NCBI GenBank assembly: GCA_021816465.1
Contig: JAKAYF010000005.1
Location: forward strand, 1-52,273
Source: Nitrospirota bacterium
Lineage (GTDB): Bacteria; Nitrospirota; Leptospirillia; Leptospirillales; Leptospirillaceae
Direction of reading: 5' to 3'
Length of the DNA stretch: 52,273 bases
In this document: in pieces, positions 16,860 to 27,055 of the stretch
Layout: every line of letters starts with the position of its first letter
Position numbering within the stretch: position 1 is the first letter of the stretch
The notes under the pieces: generated by a model
The model's input: the letters and a program-made list of their open reading frames with translations, nothing else
The model's database searches: none
Told to the model about the DNA's origin: nothing
Made by a program: the position numbers and the translations under genes

Positions 16860-18173
16860 CTAATAACCCCTTGCGGCGAGATCTGACAGCCTGTTCAGAA
16901 TCCATGGATTCGACTGACCTGAAGCAATCGCATTTCTTGCAGTGCGTGCTTCTGATATTGGCTCATTCAGTGCACCTTCAGCAATCATCAGGTCCTGAAA
17001 AATGTCAGCACGCGTCTCACCCTTGAGAATCCATTTTCTTGCCAAAAGAACCACATCCTCATAATGACCTTTCTGCAGAAGACGGAACAAGATTGCGTGC
17101 TTGGCCAATCCGGTCTGAGCCCCTTTCGATTTCATGATGTTATGTTCTTCTCCCCACTGATCAGCAGCAGTCCCTTCATCAGAGAAAACATAGGCAGAAT
17201 AGATTGCACCGCTCATTCTTCCTGAAATTTTTTTCCCCGGATGTTTCTTCATGAAAAGCGCTGCAAGTCTGAGCGCCTCCCTGCTGTTGTTCCGTCTTAC
17301 CTGATCTTCAATAATATAAGACCACAGGACCTCACTGTCAGGAAGCTCGGCGAGCCCTCGATAAAGGACACTGCGAGCTCTGCCCGGATGACCAAGATCT
17401 TTTTCAAGCCTTCTCAGCCCAACAATTAACTGAGGCGTCACTTCTTTGAGGTGAATCGCCATCTCACCGATCCGAATGGCCTCTTCCGGCTGTCCTGACA
17501 AAACAAGAGCCTCAAAATATCCAGTAAAAAAGACCGGAGAGTGAACGGCAACCTGATTATTAATGTTCGCTTTCCCAAGAGATACGGCTCTCTCCGTCTC
17601 CCCCCTCGCAATCAGGTGCAAAATAGATTCTCCTGGATCGGACTCTGGTTGAATATCCTTTAGAGGAAAGTAGAGCCCTCTTGCAGACAAAAGCTCATCC
17701 ATTGCGGAAGGAAGCGCATCAAAAGCAGCACTTTCCGTGACCAAAAAACGGCGACTGACCATTCTTTCCAGAGTCAGCGGCCTTGCTTTCCATATGGAAA
17801 GCGTCATGAATAGCGCTCCTGGCGTTGATGCCTTCGATATATGAATATCAAGGAAATGGGTCAGATGAAGAGAGTGAGCCTCTCTTGACTCACATTGTAT
17901 TGTTCCGCAAAGAGCAGGAAGCGACTCGCTGTTTTGAGCTTGTCTGAGTTTTTCCCCTGAGAGCAACTGGGCTGAATGGGCAAAACGTGAAAAACGCTCT
18001 GAAGCATACGCATCAAAAGGCTTTTGCTGAATCCGGACCTCGCGATCCAGTCGAACCCCCATAAACATTACCAAACCGGAGAGTTCATCCGTTGGCCGCG
18101 GAATCGACGAACAACTCGTCAGGAGCAAACAAAGGAAGCAGAGGAAAGTTCTATATTGAATCAATTTTGACAT
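16860..18173 (-). CDS. Lipoprotein with TPR-like helical repeats, unknown function
   Basis: A 437-residue exported protein. The N-terminus is a lipoprotein signal with lipobox LLTSC (Cys21). The first half (about 25-190) is mixed alpha/beta with two cysteines in LCGTIQCES. The second half (about 205-435) is helical with TPR-like units (YFEALVLSGQPEEAIRIGEMA, LYRGLAELPDSEVLWSYIIE, LRLAALFMKKHPG). It is probably an outer-membrane lipoprotein scaffold, perhaps for secretion or pilus assembly, but nothing specific is shown. A GGAGAG site lies rather far (12 nt) from the ATG. It is first in the transcript with pgsA, the DUF512 gene and ispE. Confidence 0.7.
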   Translation of the reverse strand: MSKLIQYRTFLCFLCLLLTSCSSIPRPTDELSGLVMFMGVRLDREVRIQQKPFDAYASERFSRFAHSAQLLSGEKLRQAQNSESLPALCGTIQCESREAHSLHLTHFLDIHISKASTPGALFMTLSIWKARPLTLERMVSRRFLVTESAAFDALPSAMDELLSARGLYFPLKDIQPESDPGESILHLIARGETERAVSLGKANINNQVAVHSPVFFTGYFEALVLSGQPEEAIRIGEMAIHLKEVTPQLIVGLRRLEKDLGHPGRARSVLYRGLAELPDSEVLWSYIIEDQVRRNNSREALRLAALFMKKHPGKKISGRMSGAIYSAYVFSDEGTAADQWGEEHNIMKSKGAQTGLAKHAILFRLLQKGHYEDVVLLARKWILKGETRADIFQDLMIAEGALNEPISEARTARNAIASGQSNPWILNRLSDLAARGY

Positions 18174-18263
18174 ATGATATGATTTCTCTCCATGGACCTT
18201 CGAAGATCCCTCCGGAAATTTCCATAACCTACAACATAAACCTGCTCACCATGGATGGAAATA

Positions 18264-18902
18264 ATGGCCCTGAACTGGAAAAAAGCATTTCAATGGGGAT
18301 TTATCGCCATACTTGCCATTCTTATCGGCGCATCAGCCATTAATCGCCTTGCAGGACTCTTCTATTTAAAAGATCTCAAGACAGAAGACGCCATCTACCA
18401 ATTCACAGAAAACAAAAAGTCATTCGATGGCATTACGATCCAGATGGATTTTGTTCGGGAGGGATCACCTTACTACAGCCCCGTAATGAGCGCAGACTAC
18501 ACAATTTTTGTTGTCTCAATTACGAACAAGGGAAAAAGCTTCATCGACTATCAACCAATGGACTTCTATCTTGAACTCCCCGGGAGCATGACATCCAGGC
18601 CATTTGACCGATCAGAAATCAGTGAGGCACTCTCTTCAAGCCTGCTGGGAACAGCAATGGCACCAGGAACGATGGCGAGATTAAACAGAACCAGGAAAAT
18701 GGTAGACCAAGTCTACCTTCCTCCTGCACGGATCTTCCCCAATTACTCAAGAGAAGGAATCGTTGCATTTCCGCTTATCAGAAGCAGGCCAGACTCATTT
18801 GATATCCGTCTGACCCAGCTTTCAATCAACGGAAAAGTCATCCCCCCCATCATTTTTCAGGTCAAGAAGTTCCCCAAGAAAAATCATCCCCTAAAAAGTT
18901 GA
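18264..18902 (+). CDS. Single-pass membrane protein with a DUF4352-like outer domain
   Basis: A protein of about 212 residues: one N-terminal transmembrane segment (about 10-30, GFIAILAILIGASAI) followed by a beta-rich outer domain. The pattern ADYTIFVVSITNKGKSFIDYQPMDF and VAFPLIRSRPDSFDIRL recalls immunoglobulin-like DUF4352-type domains, but I could not confirm it. The ATG at 18264 (MALNWKKA) is preferred to one three codons upstream because of its spacing from GGATGG; both are weak sites. It is divergent from the lipoprotein gene and convergent with clpX, whose stop lies one base away. Confidence 0.6.
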   Translation: MALNWKKAFQWGFIAILAILIGASAINRLAGLFYLKDLKTEDAIYQFTENKKSFDGITIQMDFVREGSPYYSPVMSADYTIFVVSITNKGKSFIDYQPMDFYLELPGSMTSRPFDRSEISEALSSSLLGTAMAPGTMARLNRTRKMVDQVYLPPARIFPNYSREGIVAFPLIRSRPDSFDIRLTQLSINGKVIPPIIFQVKKFPKKNHPLKS

Positions 18903-18903
18903 C

Positions 18904-20187
18904 TCAGGCGCTCATGGCTCCAGGAGCAGCTTTTTTCGGAGAGTCATCCCTGACAATCTTTGGCAACGCACCAGCATTTATTGTTTCTTCAGAAATAATA
19001 ACCTCCCGGACATTCGACACAGAAGGAATGTCGTACATAAGATCAAGCATGACTTCTTCAAGTATCGAGCGCAACCCACGGGCTCCAGTCTTCTGGACAA
19101 AGGCCTTGTGGGCAATTGCCTTAAGAGCCGCCTCACTGAATGTCAACTGAACATGTTCGATTGAAAAAAGCTTCTCAAACTGCTTGATGAGCGCATTTTT
19201 AGGCTCTGTCAATATTCGCAGGAATGCTTCTTCATCCAGATCCTCAAGAACGGCCATGACAGGGAATCTGCCAACAAACTCAGGAATCAGACCATATTTC
19301 AGAAGGTCATCCGGACGAGATTTGACCAGAAGCTCCCCAACCTTCTTTCGATCCTCAACTGTCCTGATATCTGCGCCAAAACCAAGGTTTTTATTAGAAA
19401 TTCTCTGCGAAACAATATTATCCAATCCTATAAATGCACCGCCACAAATGAAGAGGATATTGGTCGTATCAACCTGAATAAACTCTTGGTGGGGGTGCTT
19501 TCTTCCTCCCTGTGGAGGCACATTTGCAACGGTCCCCTCAACCAGCTTAAGCAAAGCCTGCTGAACACCTTCTCCGGAAACATCCCGTGTAATGGAGGGA
19601 TTTTCTGACTTTCGGGAGATTTTATCGATTTCATCGATATAGATAATGCCTTTCTCCGCCTTTTCAACATCATAGTCTGCCGACTGCAAAAGTTTGAGGA
19701 TGATATTTTCAACATCTTCTCCGACATAGCCAGCTTCAGTCAGAGTCGTTGCATCCGCAATCGCAAAGGGGACATCCAGGATTCTCGCCAATGTCTGAGC
19801 CAGAAGTGTTTTCCCTGTGCCGGTCGGGCCAATCATCAGAATATTGCCCTTCTGGAGCTCAACATCATCAGAACTCTGATTGGCAGCAATGCGTTTATAA
19901 TGATTGTAAACTGCGACAGAAAGGACTTTCTTCGCCCTCTCCTGGCCAACAACATACTGGTCAAGAATCCGGTTGATCTCGACAGGCTTCAGGAGCGCTG
20001 CTCCAGATGGCTCTTTTTCCTCTTCCCACGTCTCGGACATGATTGAGGAGCATTGATCAATACACTCATCACAAATGAAGACGCCAGGACCGGAAACCAT
20101 CTTCCGGACATCTTCCCTTGGCTTTCCACAAAAAGAGCATGACACCCCGCTCCCATCCGACTTGTCTTTTTTTTCCTTACCAGCCAT
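18904..20187 (-). CDS. clpX: ATP-dependent Clp protease ATP-binding subunit ClpX
   Basis: An AAA+ unfoldase that feeds tagged substrates to ClpP. The 427-residue protein starts with a zinc-binding domain (Cys17, Cys20, Cys39, Cys42 in SCSFCG and ICDECI). The AAA+ core has Walker [13 protein letters not shown], Walker [11 protein letters not shown], the pore loop GYVGEDV and the ClpP-contacting IGF-like loop (around GAFIGLDN). Sensor-2 [12 protein letters not shown] and [10 protein letters not shown] follow. The ATG follows GGAGGTGA. It is last in the tig-clpP-clpX operon. Confidence 0.97.
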   Translation of the reverse strand: MAGKEKKDKSDGSGVSCSFCGKPREDVRKMVSGPGVFICDECIDQCSSIMSETWEEEKEPSGAALLKPVEINRILDQYVVGQERAKKVLSVAVYNHYKRIAANQSSDDVELQKGNILMIGPTGTGKTLLAQTLARILDVPFAIADATTLTEAGYVGEDVENIILKLLQSADYDVEKAEKGIIYIDEIDKISRKSENPSITRDVSGEGVQQALLKLVEGTVANVPPQGGRKHPHQEFIQVDTTNILFICGGAFIGLDNIVSQRISNKNLGFGADIRTVEDRKKVGELLVKSRPDDLLKYGLIPEFVGRFPVMAVLEDLDEEAFLRILTEPKNALIKQFEKLFSIEHVQLTFSEAALKAIAHKAFVQKTGARGLRSILEEVMLDLMYDIPSVSNVREVIISEETINAGALPKIVRDDSPKKAAPGAMSA

Positions 20188-20216
20188 TTAGAATCACCTC
20201 CGATAAAATGAGACCA

Positions 20217-20819
20217 TTAGACAGAAGGAGTCTCTGATAACCCATGCGAGCTCATGACTTTATCCACCAAACCGTATTCCTTTGACTCATCTGCTGACAA
20301 AAAGTAGTCTCTCTCCGTATCCTGTTCGATTCTCTGCAGACTTTGTCCGGTATGATGGGAAAGCAATTCATTCAAGTGAGATTTCATTTTAAGAATCTCT
20401 TTGGCATGAATTGCAATATCTGTTGCCTGTCCCTGGAATCCACCCAGCGGTTGATGAATCATGACTCTGGCATTGGGAAGCGCGAAACGTTTTCCCTTTG
20501 CTCCTGCTGCAAGAAGAAATGCTCCCATACTGGCTGCTTGACCAACACATATCGTTGATACATCAGGCTTGATGTACTGCATTGTGTCATAGATCGCAAA
20601 ACCTGCGGTTACAACACCACCAGGAGAGTTGATGTAAATATTGATATCCTTTGATGCATCCTCCGACTCCAGAAAGAGCAGCTGGGCGATTACAAGATTT
20701 GCAACATTGTCATCAATAGGAGTTCCCAAAAAAATGATCCGCTCCTTCAAAAGCCTCGAATAAATATCATAGGAACGCTCTCCGCGACTGGTGTGTTCTA
20801 CGACCATCGGTATCAACAT
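20217..20819 (-). CDS. clpP: ATP-dependent Clp protease proteolytic subunit ClpP
   Basis: The serine peptidase barrel used with ClpX. The 200-residue protein has the full catalytic triad: Ser97 in GQAASMGA, His122 in MIHQPLGG and Asp171 in TERDYFLS. The ATG at 20819 ([24 protein letters not shown]) is chosen because GAGG lies eight bases upstream. A much longer open frame extends upstream but overlaps the end of tig out of frame and does not resemble ClpP. The 29-bp gap to clpX and shared strand show one operon. Confidence 0.97.
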   Translation of the reverse strand: MLIPMVVEHTSRGERSYDIYSRLLKERIIFLGTPIDDNVANLVIAQLLFLESEDASKDINIYINSPGGVVTAGFAIYDTMQYIKPDVSTICVGQAASMGAFLLAAGAKGKRFALPNARVMIHQPLGGFQGQATDIAIHAKEILKMKSHLNELLSHHTGQSLQRIEQDTERDYFLSADESKEYGLVDKVMSSHGLSETPSV

Positions 20820-20886
20820 AAAGGGCACCTCTTCTAGTCTTGTTTGAGCGTTTTTGCTCGTTTGCCTGAAACGGTAAAACCTGTTG

Positions 20887-22257
20887 TCAGTGATTATGTC
20901 CTGCATGATCATGATCGTGATCATGCTCCTCAGAATTCGCCACGGGAGGAGAAGCTGGAATCCCAAATTTGGAAAAACCAACCCGATCAAAATATCCATC
21001 CTGGCCAAAAAACAATTCACTACCACCAAAGGTTGCCCGTCTCAACATAACCTCTTCCATCTTCACTCGACGGGCTTTTTCCAATGCCTGGTCTGCAGCC
21101 TGGCGATTGATCTCTCTTCCCATTTTTTCACCCTTGGCACTCAGAATCTGCTGATACTCCCGACTGACAACATCGTAATCCGGATGAATCTGCTCGGAAA
21201 AAACAAGCTCATCAAGTATCATCCTCCATAGCAACAGCTGTTTCAGGTCTTCTTTTTCAGACTCTGAAAGCTTGCCACCAATTTCCTGCATTTCATATGC
21301 GATCCTTTTCTCCGGAACGGCAATCCCCCAGGAAGAGATGACCTCTTTACGCAATTCCCGAATCTTGCGGTCAATCATCGCAACCACTTTACGCGCCAAT
21401 ACCGTCTTCTTGATATCGGCCAGAACATCTTCTTCCTTCACAGCATTCTCTTCGGAACCTGACTGCATTCTGGAAACAAGTTGTTCCATTGTCAGAGGGA
21501 TACGTCTCTGGATTTCAAGAATTGTCAGTGTGGCCGGAAGTCTCTCCACGCGAGATCCCCTGGCAAAAGCCGGGTCAGAGATGGAAAGAGGAATGATGGC
21601 TTCAAAGGTTTCTCCATTGGAACGACCAGTCAATGCCCGATTCAGCTCCTCCGGAATATTTTCTCCCTCTACTTCGACAACCTGCTCGGCAGATAAAGGA
21701 GCTCCGCTCACCGGATGCGACGTTTTCATCGAAATTTTCACAAAATCTCCCGCAGCAACCGTTGTATCGGATGGAAGATTTTGGTCAAACTCCGATGACA
21801 GGATCTGGCATAAGCGGGAAAGCTCAGCATTGACCTCAGGATCCGAGACGTCCAGGCTCTCTTCCGGGGACAGGACAACTCCATAGGGGGAGACATTTTC
21901 CGGAAGAGTGAAAACCTCAATCTCTCCGGTCAGGAGCAACCCCTCTTTCTCTGCCTTCGAGTCAAGAACGACCTGATCTGGAGAAAGATGGACAATCGTT
22001 CCCTTGACAGCTGTCAGGAGCTCATCCATCGCATTGCGGTGCAGCTCATCAAGGACATCAGAGTGGATCGAGCGCAGGATATCCCTGTTGCGCCGGACTA
22101 TGGACTCCGGAACATGGCCGGGCCTGTAACCGGGGACCTTCAGCTGACCATTAACCCGACGGATACTGTCACTGACCTTTTTGGTAACATCCTCTCCGGG
22201 AATATTGACTTTGTATCGTCTTAGAACACCTGAACCACTCTCAACATCAACCTGCAT
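20887..22257 (-). CDS. tig: Trigger factor with a histidine-rich C-terminal tail
   Basis: A ribosome-bound chaperone and prolyl isomerase. The 456-residue protein has the N-terminal ribosome-binding domain with the signature variant [15 protein letters not shown] (about 40-55), a central FKBP-like PPIase domain (about 150-235) and a helical SurA-like C-terminal domain (about 245-420). Identity is supported by position upstream of clpP-clpX. Unusually the protein ends in an [12 protein letters not shown] run, which looks like a metal-binding tail as seen in SlyD. The ATG at 22257 ([10 protein letters not shown]) follows AAGGG at 11 nt; a longer upstream frame looks non-coding. Confidence 0.9.
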   Translation of the reverse strand: MQVDVESGSGVLRRYKVNIPGEDVTKKVSDSIRRVNGQLKVPGYRPGHVPESIVRRNRDILRSIHSDVLDELHRNAMDELLTAVKGTIVHLSPDQVVLDSKAEKEGLLLTGEIEVFTLPENVSPYGVVLSPEESLDVSDPEVNAELSRLCQILSSEFDQNLPSDTTVAAGDFVKISMKTSHPVSGAPLSAEQVVEVEGENIPEELNRALTGRSNGETFEAIIPLSISDPAFARGSRVERLPATLTILEIQRRIPLTMEQLVSRMQSGSEENAVKEEDVLADIKKTVLARKVVAMIDRKIRELRKEVISSWGIAVPEKRIAYEMQEIGGKLSESEKEDLKQLLLWRMILDELVFSEQIHPDYDVVSREYQQILSAKGEKMGREINRQAADQALEKARRVKMEEVMLRRATFGGSELFFGQDGYFDRVGFSKFGIPASPPVANSEEHDHDHDHAGHNH

Positions 22258-22343
22258 CAAATTCAAATCCCTTCTTCTGTTGTATCGTAAAAAGCATGAG
22301 ACACTTGCCCCCTCTGGCACCAAAAATAAAAACTCATTTTTTG

Positions 22344-22349
22344 ATTATA
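22344..22349 (-). promoter_or_regulatory. -10 element for the tig-clpP-clpX operon
   Basis: A perfect minus-strand TATAAT lies about 87 nt upstream of tig. The matching -35 (TTTCTC region at 17 bp) is poor, so it may be an activated or extended promoter. Confidence 0.45.
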
Positions 22350-22433
22350 AACAAGATCAGCCACAAGAGAAAGTGCCGGAGCATTTCGAATGGGTTGCAT
22401 GACAAGAACCGATGGCAAACAGGACAATCAGGA

Positions 22434-23765
22434 TTACGTCCAGTCTCCAAGAATGATTACCAGACAAATCGAGGCAAAAAGGCCTTTCAAAAAAGCTCTG
22501 GCTCGGTCGAGCAAAGATAGCGGAAGAAAATCTTCTCCCGAAATTGTCCGGACAATTTTCCTGTTCATTGAAGGCGTTTTGGATATCCCCCGGAAAACAC
22601 GCTCACGTCCCCAAACAATAAGTGGGTTGTCAGAGTTCCAGACAAGACACATTTCGTCTGCAAGATGGTGTAGGCATTCTGTCCTTTCAATCCTGATAGT
22701 CTCAAATCGCCGCAACTCCTCGGCGAGAGATGTTGTCGAACCAGAAAAAGCTGCTTCCAGATGGACTGAAAGCAATCTCCCATCTTCCATCGCCTGATTT
22801 CTCCCTTGCGCAACATGAGGGTTGGTTGCATGAGCGGCATCCCCGATAACGACCGCACGATCCTTTACCCAGTGTTTAAGGTCAACTTTCTGGATAACCC
22901 ACTCTTTCAAGGCGGATACACCAGGAAAACCGGCCTCAACCAGAACATCGCCCATTCCAGGGATACACTGGCTGATTCTAGCAAGGAAGTCGACGTCTCC
23001 CCTCGAAATAAATTCATCAAACTTTCGATCCTTGAGCATGTATAAAAAAAAGCGCTTGCGTGGAGCAGTTGAAAATAAAAAGAAAATCTCCCCTGGTCCC
23101 AAATAATAACGCGCAGCAGGATCACCTGCCGCAGAATCAGGAGAGACGCCATCCGGAAGGTCAAATGACCAGGAAACATAAGAATCAGCATATTCCTTCA
23201 CGGACCCGGGAAGACTCAGGTTCTTTCGTAAGCGGGAGTCTCTTCCATCATCACCGACAAGAACTTTTCCTCGAATGGTTTTCAGTCCTTCACGACTCTC
23301 GATCATGACATCAATACCATTTTCCCGGGATTCATGGGCCACGTAGCGCCCTCCAGGAAGCAAGGTGACAAAAGGGGAATTCTCCAGCATCCTCCACATC
23401 AGACGATCCTGCAAATAAGGTTCGATCGAAAGTGCCCATTCATAGGAGAGCCCCTTTCCCCTATAAGAAGAAACCATCATCGGCTTTCCATTGAAGTCAA
23501 AAAAGCAAAATTTGTCGTAACAGACATGCTCCTCGGACAAAAGAGCATCAAGAAGGCCCAGTTCCTCAAGAATTCGCAGACCCAGTGGCTGAATCAGCTC
23601 TCCCCTGCCAAGAGGAGCCAGTGATTCCCGAGGATCAACCAAAAAGACACGAAAACCACGCATGGAAAGGAAACAGGACAGGGTCAGACCACCCGGACCA
23701 GCCCCGGCAACAATCACATCATATTCAGAATCTGACGACAAAGGATTCGTTACGGAAGAGATCAT
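22434..23765 (-). CDS. FAD-dependent monooxygenase, PHBH/UbiH superfamily
   Basis: A 443-residue single-component flavoprotein of the aromatic hydroxylase and geranylgeranyl-reductase superfamily. It has the N-terminal VIVAGAGPGGLTLS Rossmann motif, the DG motif LVGDDGRDSRLRKN, and the GD motif AVVIGDAAHATNPHVAQGRNQAMEDG region binding the FAD ribose. The last 30 residues are hydrophobic (FLKGLFASICLVIIL), suggesting membrane association. The substrate is not visible; quinone or isoprenoid modification is possible. The ATG is at 23765, 15 bp after the upstream lipoprotein gene on the same strand. Confidence 0.8.
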   Translation of the reverse strand: MISSVTNPLSSDSEYDVIVAGAGPGGLTLSCFLSMRGFRVFLVDPRESLAPLGRGELIQPLGLRILEELGLLDALLSEEHVCYDKFCFFDFNGKPMMVSSYRGKGLSYEWALSIEPYLQDRLMWRMLENSPFVTLLPGGRYVAHESRENGIDVMIESREGLKTIRGKVLVGDDGRDSRLRKNLSLPGSVKEYADSYVSWSFDLPDGVSPDSAAGDPAARYYLGPGEIFFLFSTAPRKRFFLYMLKDRKFDEFISRGDVDFLARISQCIPGMGDVLVEAGFPGVSALKEWVIQKVDLKHWVKDRAVVIGDAAHATNPHVAQGRNQAMEDGRLLSVHLEAAFSGSTTSLAEELRRFETIRIERTECLHHLADEMCLVWNSDNPLIVWGRERVFRGISKTPSMNRKIVRTISGEDFLPLSLLDRARAFLKGLFASICLVIILGDWT

Positions 23766-23780
23766 CCTGTCTCCATTTCC

Positions 23781-25439
23781 CTATCGGTTGATAACCCAGG
23801 ATACCAGAGCATTCCTGATCGGAATCAACCGGCCCAGAAACGATGAAGCAATTGGATCATGGTATATCCGGACAGTTTGATCCATACTGCGCACGACCCG
23901 TCCAACCATTCTGTCGACGGCATCCCTTTCTGCATCCTTTCCGGAAAAACCAAAACCACGGGTTGCCATGGTCCTGCCCCATCGAACAACTCCGTTTTGA
24001 TCAACAAGACGTGCCCGAAACAACAGTGACTCGGAATAGAGGGTTGCCCCGCCAACGCTTTTCCTGTTCACTGAAATTACCCTGATCGATCCAGAATAAC
24101 GATTCCTCCCCCCAGACTGAATAAGGAAACCCTTCGACTTAAGCATCTCAACAAGTTTTTTGAGAAATACCGAGTCGAGTTTGGGATCAACCGCAATCTT
24201 GAGAGAGAACCCATGGAGCTCCCTTCGGTGATAAAAAGAGACGGGGAGACAAGAGGTCAATCCACGAAAAACCTTAGGCATTGGATGGCCCCTTTCAGGA
24301 AAGGGGCGGACACAGATCTTTCCCTGGTGCCGGAGAATCAGGATTTTTTTCAATGTGCAGTTGGCAATTCCTCCCGAATCGGTCATTCCACACTTCTTGT
24401 CGATCCAGGGGGATCTCCTGATTTTTTCCAGCAATGCCAGGTCAGCACTTAAAAAGAGACCCTGGTATGGCCACACAACCTCCTTTTCAGTAAAACCGGA
24501 TGGAGGAAAAAGGAAAAGGAATGGAAAATCAGGAAACTGTCGGGCGGGATCAAGGAAGAGATCGAGGGAAACACCTTTCACAAGGAAAACGTTTCCATGC
24601 ATTCGGAAAAACAATTTCCATCGATAAGGAACTTTTATAAATTTTCCAACAGGAACAATGAAAGATGAGTGGGGAATCTTGTATGGAGACAGCGTGAGCG
24701 AACGTCTTATTGTCCAAATTTCCCCGAAGGTTTTTTGATCAAGTCGCTCAAGCGCGTCTCGTTCAGCTGATGGCAACCGCGTCTGAGAGTGAAAAAGAGA
24801 CGAGGAAGATTGATTCCTTTCAAGACCCAATATCGCCGGCAAGGCTTCGCCCACTGAAAGCTGATGATCAATCATCCGGTCACGAAGCAGCATTTTTTTT
24901 AGTCGGTCTTCATCCTGTTTGAGAAAAGATTCCATTAACATTCCCAGAAGAGGCCTTTCAACCGAGACAAGAACCCATGCCTCACGCCTTTCAGGATGGC
25001 TTACCCTTTGAACGAACCAGGCGTCACAAACCGTTGGCGAAAGGGGTTGCCTGCATTTCTCCAGGGAAAAAACGGATTTCGATGACCACGATGACTGCCC
25101 TGACCATCTGGCTTCGTAAGCATGCCTCTCTTCCGGAAGGACCCTGACACCCTTATGGGCAAACCATTCCCATATCTTTCCATAAGCGGCAATTTGTGCC
25201 TTCATAAAAGCCGTTTTTTTTGACTGACCGGAAAATCCTTTAGCAACAAAAAAAAGAAGACCGGGTGATGTCTCTATTTGATGGGAAACCCATACCGGAG
25301 TCCGGGGGGAGGACTGCCATATAACTCCTCCGTTTTTATCATCAGGAAAACTTGCACACCCGGAAAGGAACGTCCATGTCAGACAGAAAGTGAAAAGGAT
25401 AACAAGTTTTATGGATCTCAGAAAAACAATCGTCATAGA
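23781..25439 (-). CDS. Large lipoprotein of unknown function
   Basis: A 552-residue exported protein with a lipoprotein signal (residues about 5-27, lipobox LSGC, Cys27). The rest is soluble with no recognised domain. Paired features suggest redox or export: cysteines in LEKCRQPLSPTVCDAWF and in KKCGMTD and ANCTLKK (about 370-390), and a late mixed domain with an RWGRTMATRGFGFSGKDAE segment. It resembles LPP20/FlgT-like or secretion-related lipoproteins only in outline. The ATG (MTIVFLRS) at 25439 lies eight bases after the zwf TGA; an earlier ATG overlapping zwf would add 12 residues before the signal. Confidence 0.6.
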   Translation of the reverse strand, partial: SMTIVFLRSIKLVILFTFCLTWTFLSGCASFPDDKNGGVIWQSSPRTPVWVSHQIETSPGLLFFVAKGFSGQSKKTAFMKAQIAAYGKIWEWFAHKGVRVLPEERHAYEARWSGQSSWSSKSVFSLEKCRQPLSPTVCDAWFVQRVSHPERREAWVLVSVERPLLGMLMESFLKQDEDRLKKMLLRDRMIDHQLSVGEALPAILGLERNQSSSSLFHSQTRLPSAERDALERLDQKTFGEIWTIRRSLTLSPYKIPHSSFIVPVGKFIKVPYRWKLFFRMHGNVFLVKGVSLDLFLDPARQFPDFPFLFLFPPSGFTEKEVVWPYQGLFLSADLALLEKIRRSPWIDKKCGMTDSGGIANCTLKKILILRHQGKICVRPFPERGHPMPKVFRGLTSCLPVSFYHRRELHGFSLKIAVDPKLDSVFLKKLVEMLKSKGFLIQSGGRNRYSGSIRVISVNRKSVGGATLYSESLLFRARLVDQNGVVRWGRTMATRGFGFSGKDAERDAVDRMVGRVVRSMDQTVRIYHDPIASSFLGRLIPIRNALVSWVINR

Positions 25440-25446
25440 AGTCTTT

Positions 25447-26958
25447 TCAGGAAAGATCAACGGAAAAAAAATCATCTACTTCAAAAGGACCGTCCGAACC
25501 GGCGGGATAAAACATCGGATCGCGCTTCAATGAAAGAAATGGCTCCATGAACATCCAGGCTTTTTCCACTTCGTCGTTTCTGGCGAACAAGGTCGCATCA
25601 CCCTTCATGACATCATAGATCAAACGAGAGTAGGCTTCCGGTGGATCTTCCGGATAAATCTGGCTATAGGCAAACGCCAAATCCGCCTGGTCAATCCGTA
25701 ACGGTGATCCAGGTCTCTTGATTCCGAAGCGCAGGGATATACCCTCATTCGGCTGGATCGACAGGGTCAGGACATTCTCGGTATCATCGTGGCATCCGGC
25801 CAGTCGGAAGAGTGCAACGGGAGGCTTCCTGTAATGAAGCACGATTTCCGTAGCCTTTCGGCTCATTCGCTTTCCTGCCACGAGATGAAAGGGGACCCCT
25901 GCCCACCTCATATTCTGTATCTCAAGCTTCATCGCGGCATAGGTCTCAACAACCGAAAGTGGGTCAACCCCCTTTTCCTGGCGATATCCCATAACCGGGT
26001 CACCAAGAACCCCTCCTTCAGAATATTGACCAAACAAGACGGACTCGGAAGGTTTCTGACTACGCCACGGAACAAGGGCCCTCAAAACCTTGACTTTTTC
26101 ATCTCTGATGCTGTCAGCGTCAAAGGAAACAGGAGGCTCCATCGCAGTCAGCGTCAACAACTGGAACAGATGGTTCTGGACCATATCCCTCAGGATTCCT
26201 GATTCCTCAAAATAAGCGCCTCTACCCTCTATTCCAATCGTCTCGAAGACCCTGATCTCGACACAACTGATAATCTCCCGGCTCCACAGAGCACCAAAAA
26301 CGGGATTCGCCAATCGAAGGATCAAGATGTTCTGGACGGTTTCTTTTCCAAGATAATGATCTATGCGATGGACTTCCGACTCACGAAACACCTTGAGGAC
26401 TGCAACATTGAGTGCTTTCGCAGAAACAAGATCATGGCCAAAAGGCTTTTCCACGACCAGTCTTCTGAATCCCGCCTTGGGAAAAGAGTCCAGTCGAGGA
26501 CGGATACGGCCAATCTGTTCAACGATTGGAATAAAAAAACTCGGCGGAGTAGCCAGATAAAACAGGATATTACCATTGGTCGCCTCTAAAAGCCCCGGGT
26601 CCGTGAGGTATTCAGCCAAATGGTCAAAGTCTTCGGACTTTTCAAAAGACAATGGGAAGTAATGGATCCTTTCAAGAAAATCCCTCAGATCATCCGGCTC
26701 ATCTTTTTCATCTTCAGGCAAATGTCTTGAAAAGGCCCGGATACCATCGACCGCTTCCTTCCGGAACATCTGTGTTGTTTTTTCTTTCCTCGCAATACCA
26801 ATAATTTTTGTTTTTGGATGAAGATCCCCCTTGCGGTGAAGTTCATACAGGGCTGGCAACAGCTTTCTATGAGTCAGATCCCCTGATGCGCCAAAAACAA
26901 GAAAAAGAAGGGGTGGTGGAGAATGAGGTCCATCCCCCCTGGATTCGATGTCCCTCAA
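25447..26958 (-). CDS. zwf: Glucose-6-phosphate 1-dehydrogenase
   Basis: Oxidises glucose 6-phosphate to 6-phosphogluconolactone with NADP+. The protein (about 503 residues) has the N-terminal coenzyme motif FGASGDLTHRKLLPALY, the substrate signature RIDHYLGKE, and VVEKPFGHDL. A TTG at 26958 is chosen because GGGGGAGG lies eight bases upstream; the open frame begins at another TTG six codons earlier that overlaps this site. The gene ends the glk-pgl-tkt-zwf run, so it supplies NADPH together with pgl and links to tkt. Downstream comes the large lipoprotein. Confidence 0.96.
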   Translation of the reverse strand: MRDIESRGDGPHSPPPLLFLVFGASGDLTHRKLLPALYELHRKGDLHPKTKIIGIARKEKTTQMFRKEAVDGIRAFSRHLPEDEKDEPDDLRDFLERIHYFPLSFEKSEDFDHLAEYLTDPGLLEATNGNILFYLATPPSFFIPIVEQIGRIRPRLDSFPKAGFRRLVVEKPFGHDLVSAKALNVAVLKVFRESEVHRIDHYLGKETVQNILILRLANPVFGALWSREIISCVEIRVFETIGIEGRGAYFEESGILRDMVQNHLFQLLTLTAMEPPVSFDADSIRDEKVKVLRALVPWRSQKPSESVLFGQYSEGGVLGDPVMGYRQEKGVDPLSVVETYAAMKLEIQNMRWAGVPFHLVAGKRMSRKATEIVLHYRKPPVALFRLAGCHDDTENVLTLSIQPNEGISLRFGIKRPGSPLRIDQADLAFAYSQIYPEDPPEAYSRLIYDVMKGDATLFARNDEVEKAWMFMEPFLSLKRDPMFYPAGSDGPFEVDDFFSVDLS

Positions 26959-27055
26959 GACCAAAACCTCCCCCAAGAAATTTTGTTATTCCGAATAACG
27001 TCGGACTGAGACAGACAATATTGCCGGTAGAACAGAAACTATGAGCAGCATTCTC

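Noticed and set aside
20820-21029. N-terminal extension of ClpP by 70 codons
   Set aside because: It overlaps the tig end in another frame and lacks any ClpP resemblance; GAGG supports the ATG at 20819.
21272-21886. Long plus-strand open frame (204 codons) within trigger factor
   Set aside because: It is antisense to a well-supported tig, its composition is Ser/Ile/Arg-rich as expected for a reversed coding strand, and it has no ribosome binding site.
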